Assembly (NCBI GenBank): GCA_945871815.1
Contig: CAMBXM010000007.1
Span: 1 to 51,006, forward strand
Source: Singulisphaera sp. GP187
GTDB taxonomy: Bacteria; Planctomycetota; UBA1135; UBA2386
Length of the DNA: 51,006 bases
Reading direction: 5' to 3'
Positions 50,341-51,006 of the stretch are shown here, piece after piece (position 1 is the first letter of the stretch; the number at the start of each line of letters is the position of its first letter). The translations under genes were made by a program, and so were the position numbers. Under the pieces are notes generated by a model. It did not search any database. It saw only the letters and a program-made list of their open reading frames with translations, and was not told the origin of the DNA.

Positions 50341-51006
50341 ATGCGCATGCGTCTGTCCGCCATCGTGCTCTTCGCCGTTGCAGTCGTTGCGTGCACCGTC
50401 GGTTCCGACCCCACGATACGGGTGCCGCAGTGGAGCGTGGTGCAGGTGCGACCTGGCTGCAGTCTCCGCGGTCTGTCCGCCGTCGCGTCGCAGGTTCTCT
50501 GGGCCAGCGGTACAGGAGGCACGGTGCTTCGCAGCATGGATGCGGGCAAGAGTTGGTCGTCGGTCGGGCCCGCCGGGGCGCAGGACCTCGATTTCCGCTC
50601 GATCGCGGCGACGGATGCTCGTCACGCGCTGGTGGCGACCGCGGGAACGCCGGCGCGGGTCTATCGCACGGACGACGGTGGCACGTCGTGGACAATCGTC
50701 TTCGAGGACCCAAGGCCGGGCGCGTTCTTCGACGCGATTGCATTTGCGGCGCCAGCGGAAGGCAGCCACTACGGCGGCACGCGCGCGTACCTGGTCGGGG
50801 ATCCCATCGACGGCGTCTTCCAGCTGTTCGTCAGTGATGATGGTGGCCAGAACTGGCAACCGCGCGTGACCTTGCCAACAGCCGTGGCTGGGGAAGCGAT
50901 GTTCGCCGCCAGTTGCGCGTGCTTGCGGGCGATCGGTGACGAGGTAGCCCTCGTCACCGGCGGTGTGATGAGCCGCGCCCTTCGGTCGCATGACGGTGGC
51001 AGTACC
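50341..51006 (+). CDS. BNR/YCF48-like repeat lipoprotein, N-terminal part (partial)
   Basis: The ATG at 50341 opens 222 codons with no stop before the window ends. The N-terminus is a lipoprotein signal (MRMRLSAIVLFAVAVVAC, lipobox ending at Cys18). The mature part carries repeated BNR/Asp-box blades: LRSMDAGKSW, YRTDDGGTSW, FVSDDGGQNW and LRSHDGGS. These are beta-propeller proteins, often labelled oxidoreductase or YCF48-like stability factors. It is divergent to the DUF1549 gene. Its substrate is unknown; the C-terminus is missing. Confidence 0.82.
   Translation, partial: MRMRLSAIVLFAVAVVACTVGSDPTIRVPQWSVVQVRPGCSLRGLSAVASQVLWASGTGGTVLRSMDAGKSWSSVGPAGAQDLDFRSIAATDARHALVATAGTPARVYRTDDGGTSWTIVFEDPRPGAFFDAIAFAAPAEGSHYGGTRAYLVGDPIDGVFQLFVSDDGGQNWQPRVTLPTAVAGEAMFAASCACLRAIGDEVALVTGGVMSRALRSHDGGST

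Overview
The window looks like chromosomal DNA from a high-GC planctomycete (Planctomycetota). The basis is an ECF sigma factor next to a membrane Ser/Thr kinase with a TPR-like tail, a DUF1549/DUF1553 gene followed by a DUF1501 gene, Tat-type signals, and mostly leader-poor starts with few Shine-Dalgarno sites. No insertion sequence, integrase, CRISPR array or rRNA was seen. Species cannot be named from the sequence alone.

Layout. 1-16967 is mostly housekeeping: the 5' end of a pilin-like gene (minus), sucCD, a hisS-nadD-PNPT sugar-phosphate transferase run (minus), a small lipoprotein, miaA-rsmG (minus), a metallophosphoesterase, yidC, a Tat-exported TIM-barrel protein, tRNA-Cys, a stand-alone NIL-domain protein coupled to gamma-glutamyltransferase, and two paralogous zinc-ribbon membrane proteins. 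16968-17574 is a long gap.

17575-42579 is an exopolysaccharide/exosortase locus. Precursor genes (NAD-dependent epimerase, rmlA, rmlD, rmlB, but no rmlC) lead into an export lipoprotein, a Wzz-like chain-length protein, an O-glycosylation ligase-type polymerase, an asparagine-synthase-like amidotransferase, two GT4 glycosyltransferases, an exosortase fused to an EpsI domain, and a polysaccharide deacetylase. Facing them on the minus strand are a sensor-kinase-like protein, an NtrC-type sigma-54 activator and a 1346-residue TPR protein; this trio matches the PrsK/PrsR/PrsT set of proteobacterial XrtA (PEP-CTERM) loci. The locus ends on the plus strand with a tail-anchored protein, a GT2 glycosyltransferase, and a GT2-FemAB fusion.

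The main novelties are here. The kinase-like protein has Asp where the phosphorylated His should be and lacks recognisable ATP-binding boxes. The fusion protein carries a GT2 domain that has lost its DXD motif, joined to a FemAB domain of the XrtA-associated type. A sigma-54-like site precedes the TPR gene. No PEP-CTERM substrate is encoded in the window.

42672-51006 holds the ECF sigma factor and Ser/Thr kinase, the DUF1501 and DUF1549/DUF1553 pair (the latter with an inserted carbohydrate-binding-like module), and the start of a BNR/YCF48-like lipoprotein that runs off the end.
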